64,000 nt of DNA. Source: Hyaloscypha bicolor E. Taxonomy: Eukaryota > Ascomycota > Leotiomycetes > Helotiales > Hyaloscyphaceae. Position numbers and translations under genes: made by a program. The stretch's first letter is position 1; every line of letters starts with the position of its first letter. Of the stretch, positions 63,036 through 64,000 are shown in pieces. The notes beneath the pieces are model-generated. The model had not been told where the DNA came from. It did no database searches and was given only the letters and a program-made list of their open reading frames with translations. The DNA lies in assembly GCF_002865645.1 (NCBI RefSeq), contig NW_020194512.1, forward strand, positions 3,265,183-3,329,182. Direction: 5' to 3'.

Positions 63036-64000
63036 TAATTTTATATATAAATATCTATTTTAAAGAAATTGGAAATATACTTATTTTATTACTAGAAATT
63101 ATTCTCTAGTAATTTCGAGTTTTAAAGTTATTAATCTCTAGTTTAGTATCTAATTTAAAGTATTTTTTAGCTAGATATTTCTTTAGATTATTCTATATTT
63201 TTAAAGCCTTTAGAAAATTATTAATATAAATTTTTCTTATTATTATATTATCTAAAATACTTTATTCTAGATATACTTTTAATTAAACTATTACTATAAT
63301 TATAATATATATAGTTTTATAATTGAATTTCTTTTTATAATTCTCTAGCTAATTAAACTAAAGAGATCTTAAAAGAGATTCTAAATAGTTAATCTAATTC
63401 AATTTATCTATTATTTATAGTAGTATATTTATTATAATAATTATATTACTATTAGTTCTATCTAGATTTCTGTCTTAATTATTTCTTTTATATAAATATA
63501 TTTGAATTAGCCTATTTCTAGTTTTAATAATTAGTTTCTTTATTTGTTTTTTCTTTAGTTTTATTATTTATTTTTTTATTTTAACTAAACTATTTGCTTT
63601 TTATTTTAACTAAACTATTTGCTTTTTCTATAAAGAATTCTTTTATTTCTATTAAGCTATTTATTTATTTTAAAATAAGCTTCCTGTTTTACTTATAGAA
63701 GCTATTAATAAACTTTATTACTAGTTTTAAAAAGATTCTTTCTTACTTTTATTAGTTTAATATATTTTTCTAATAGTTCTAGTATACTTTATTATATTTC
63801 TTTTTTATAATACTAAGCCTTTTTAAAAGTTTAGTACTTTTATTTCTACTACTTCTAGACTTTAGTATACTTTCTAACTCTAGAATATTTTATAAAGTTA
63901 TAAGTTCTGTTTTTAGTAAGATTATAAAGCTTTCTATTTTCGAGTTATAACTTATTAGTATATTTATAAGCTCTTTTAATTATTAGTTTATTTATTTATT
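63036..64000. other. AT-rich RIP-type DNA at right end of window
   Basis: No gene was seen. A roughly 26-bp unit containing TAACTAAACTATTTGCTTTT is directly repeated twice at about 63571-63626. The sequence continues beyond the window. Confidence 0.5.

Noticed and set aside
1..64000. tRNA or rRNA genes
   Set aside because: No tRNA-like A/B boxes with a foldable cloverleaf and no rRNA-like segment were noticed in the three islands. A tRNAscan run would be needed to exclude them fully.

Overview
This window looks like a filamentous ascomycete (Pezizomycotina) genome with a two-compartment layout. Most of it is extremely AT-rich, repeat-derived DNA that appears heavily mutated by RIP (repeat-induced point mutation). 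CpA and TpG are visibly scarce, and recognisable transposon coding frames are riddled with stops explained by C-to-T and G-to-A changes. Three islands of ordinary base composition hold intron-containing genes with typical short fungal introns (50-180 nt, GTRAGT-like donors, CTRAY-like branch sites). I cannot name the species.

Layout: 1-5990 is a Ty3/gypsy relic. 6095-9085 is a reverse-strand Ty1/copia fragment. 9527-15893 is a complete Ty1/copia element with two 285-bp LTRs and a 5-bp target duplication. 15894-23437 is unclassified AT-rich DNA ending in a hAT-type terminus. Island 1 (23438-about 33000) carries four genes. 33081-50614 holds a solo LTR, a 518-bp tandem duplication and a second copia element with 307-bp LTRs that has swollen to 12.5 kb around an insertion of about 6.2 kb. 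Island 2 (about 50850-53335) carries an O-fucosyltransferase-like gene. 53335-54580 is AT-rich. Island 3 (about 54580-57875) carries a possible small gene and a decayed zinc-cluster transcription factor gene that is interrupted by a 90-bp MITE and cut off by a hAT element. The rest is AT-rich DNA with another complete short hAT element.

The most interesting biology is in island 1. A protein kinase-ankyrin fusion (1082 aa, joined across a 55-nt intron) is transcribed divergently from a caspase-like protease fused to a kinase-like domain that has lost its catalytic motifs (731 aa). They share a 506-bp intergenic region. Kinase, caspase-like and ankyrin modules are characteristic of fungal incompatibility and immune-type proteins, so the pair is a candidate two-gene regulated-cell-death or surveillance module; that role is inference. 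Two further genes, a small SH3/Tudor-like protein and a DUF6594-type membrane protein, complete the island.

All gene structures were built by reading splice signals and checking reading phase by eye. No database search was run, so family names rest on recognised motifs.
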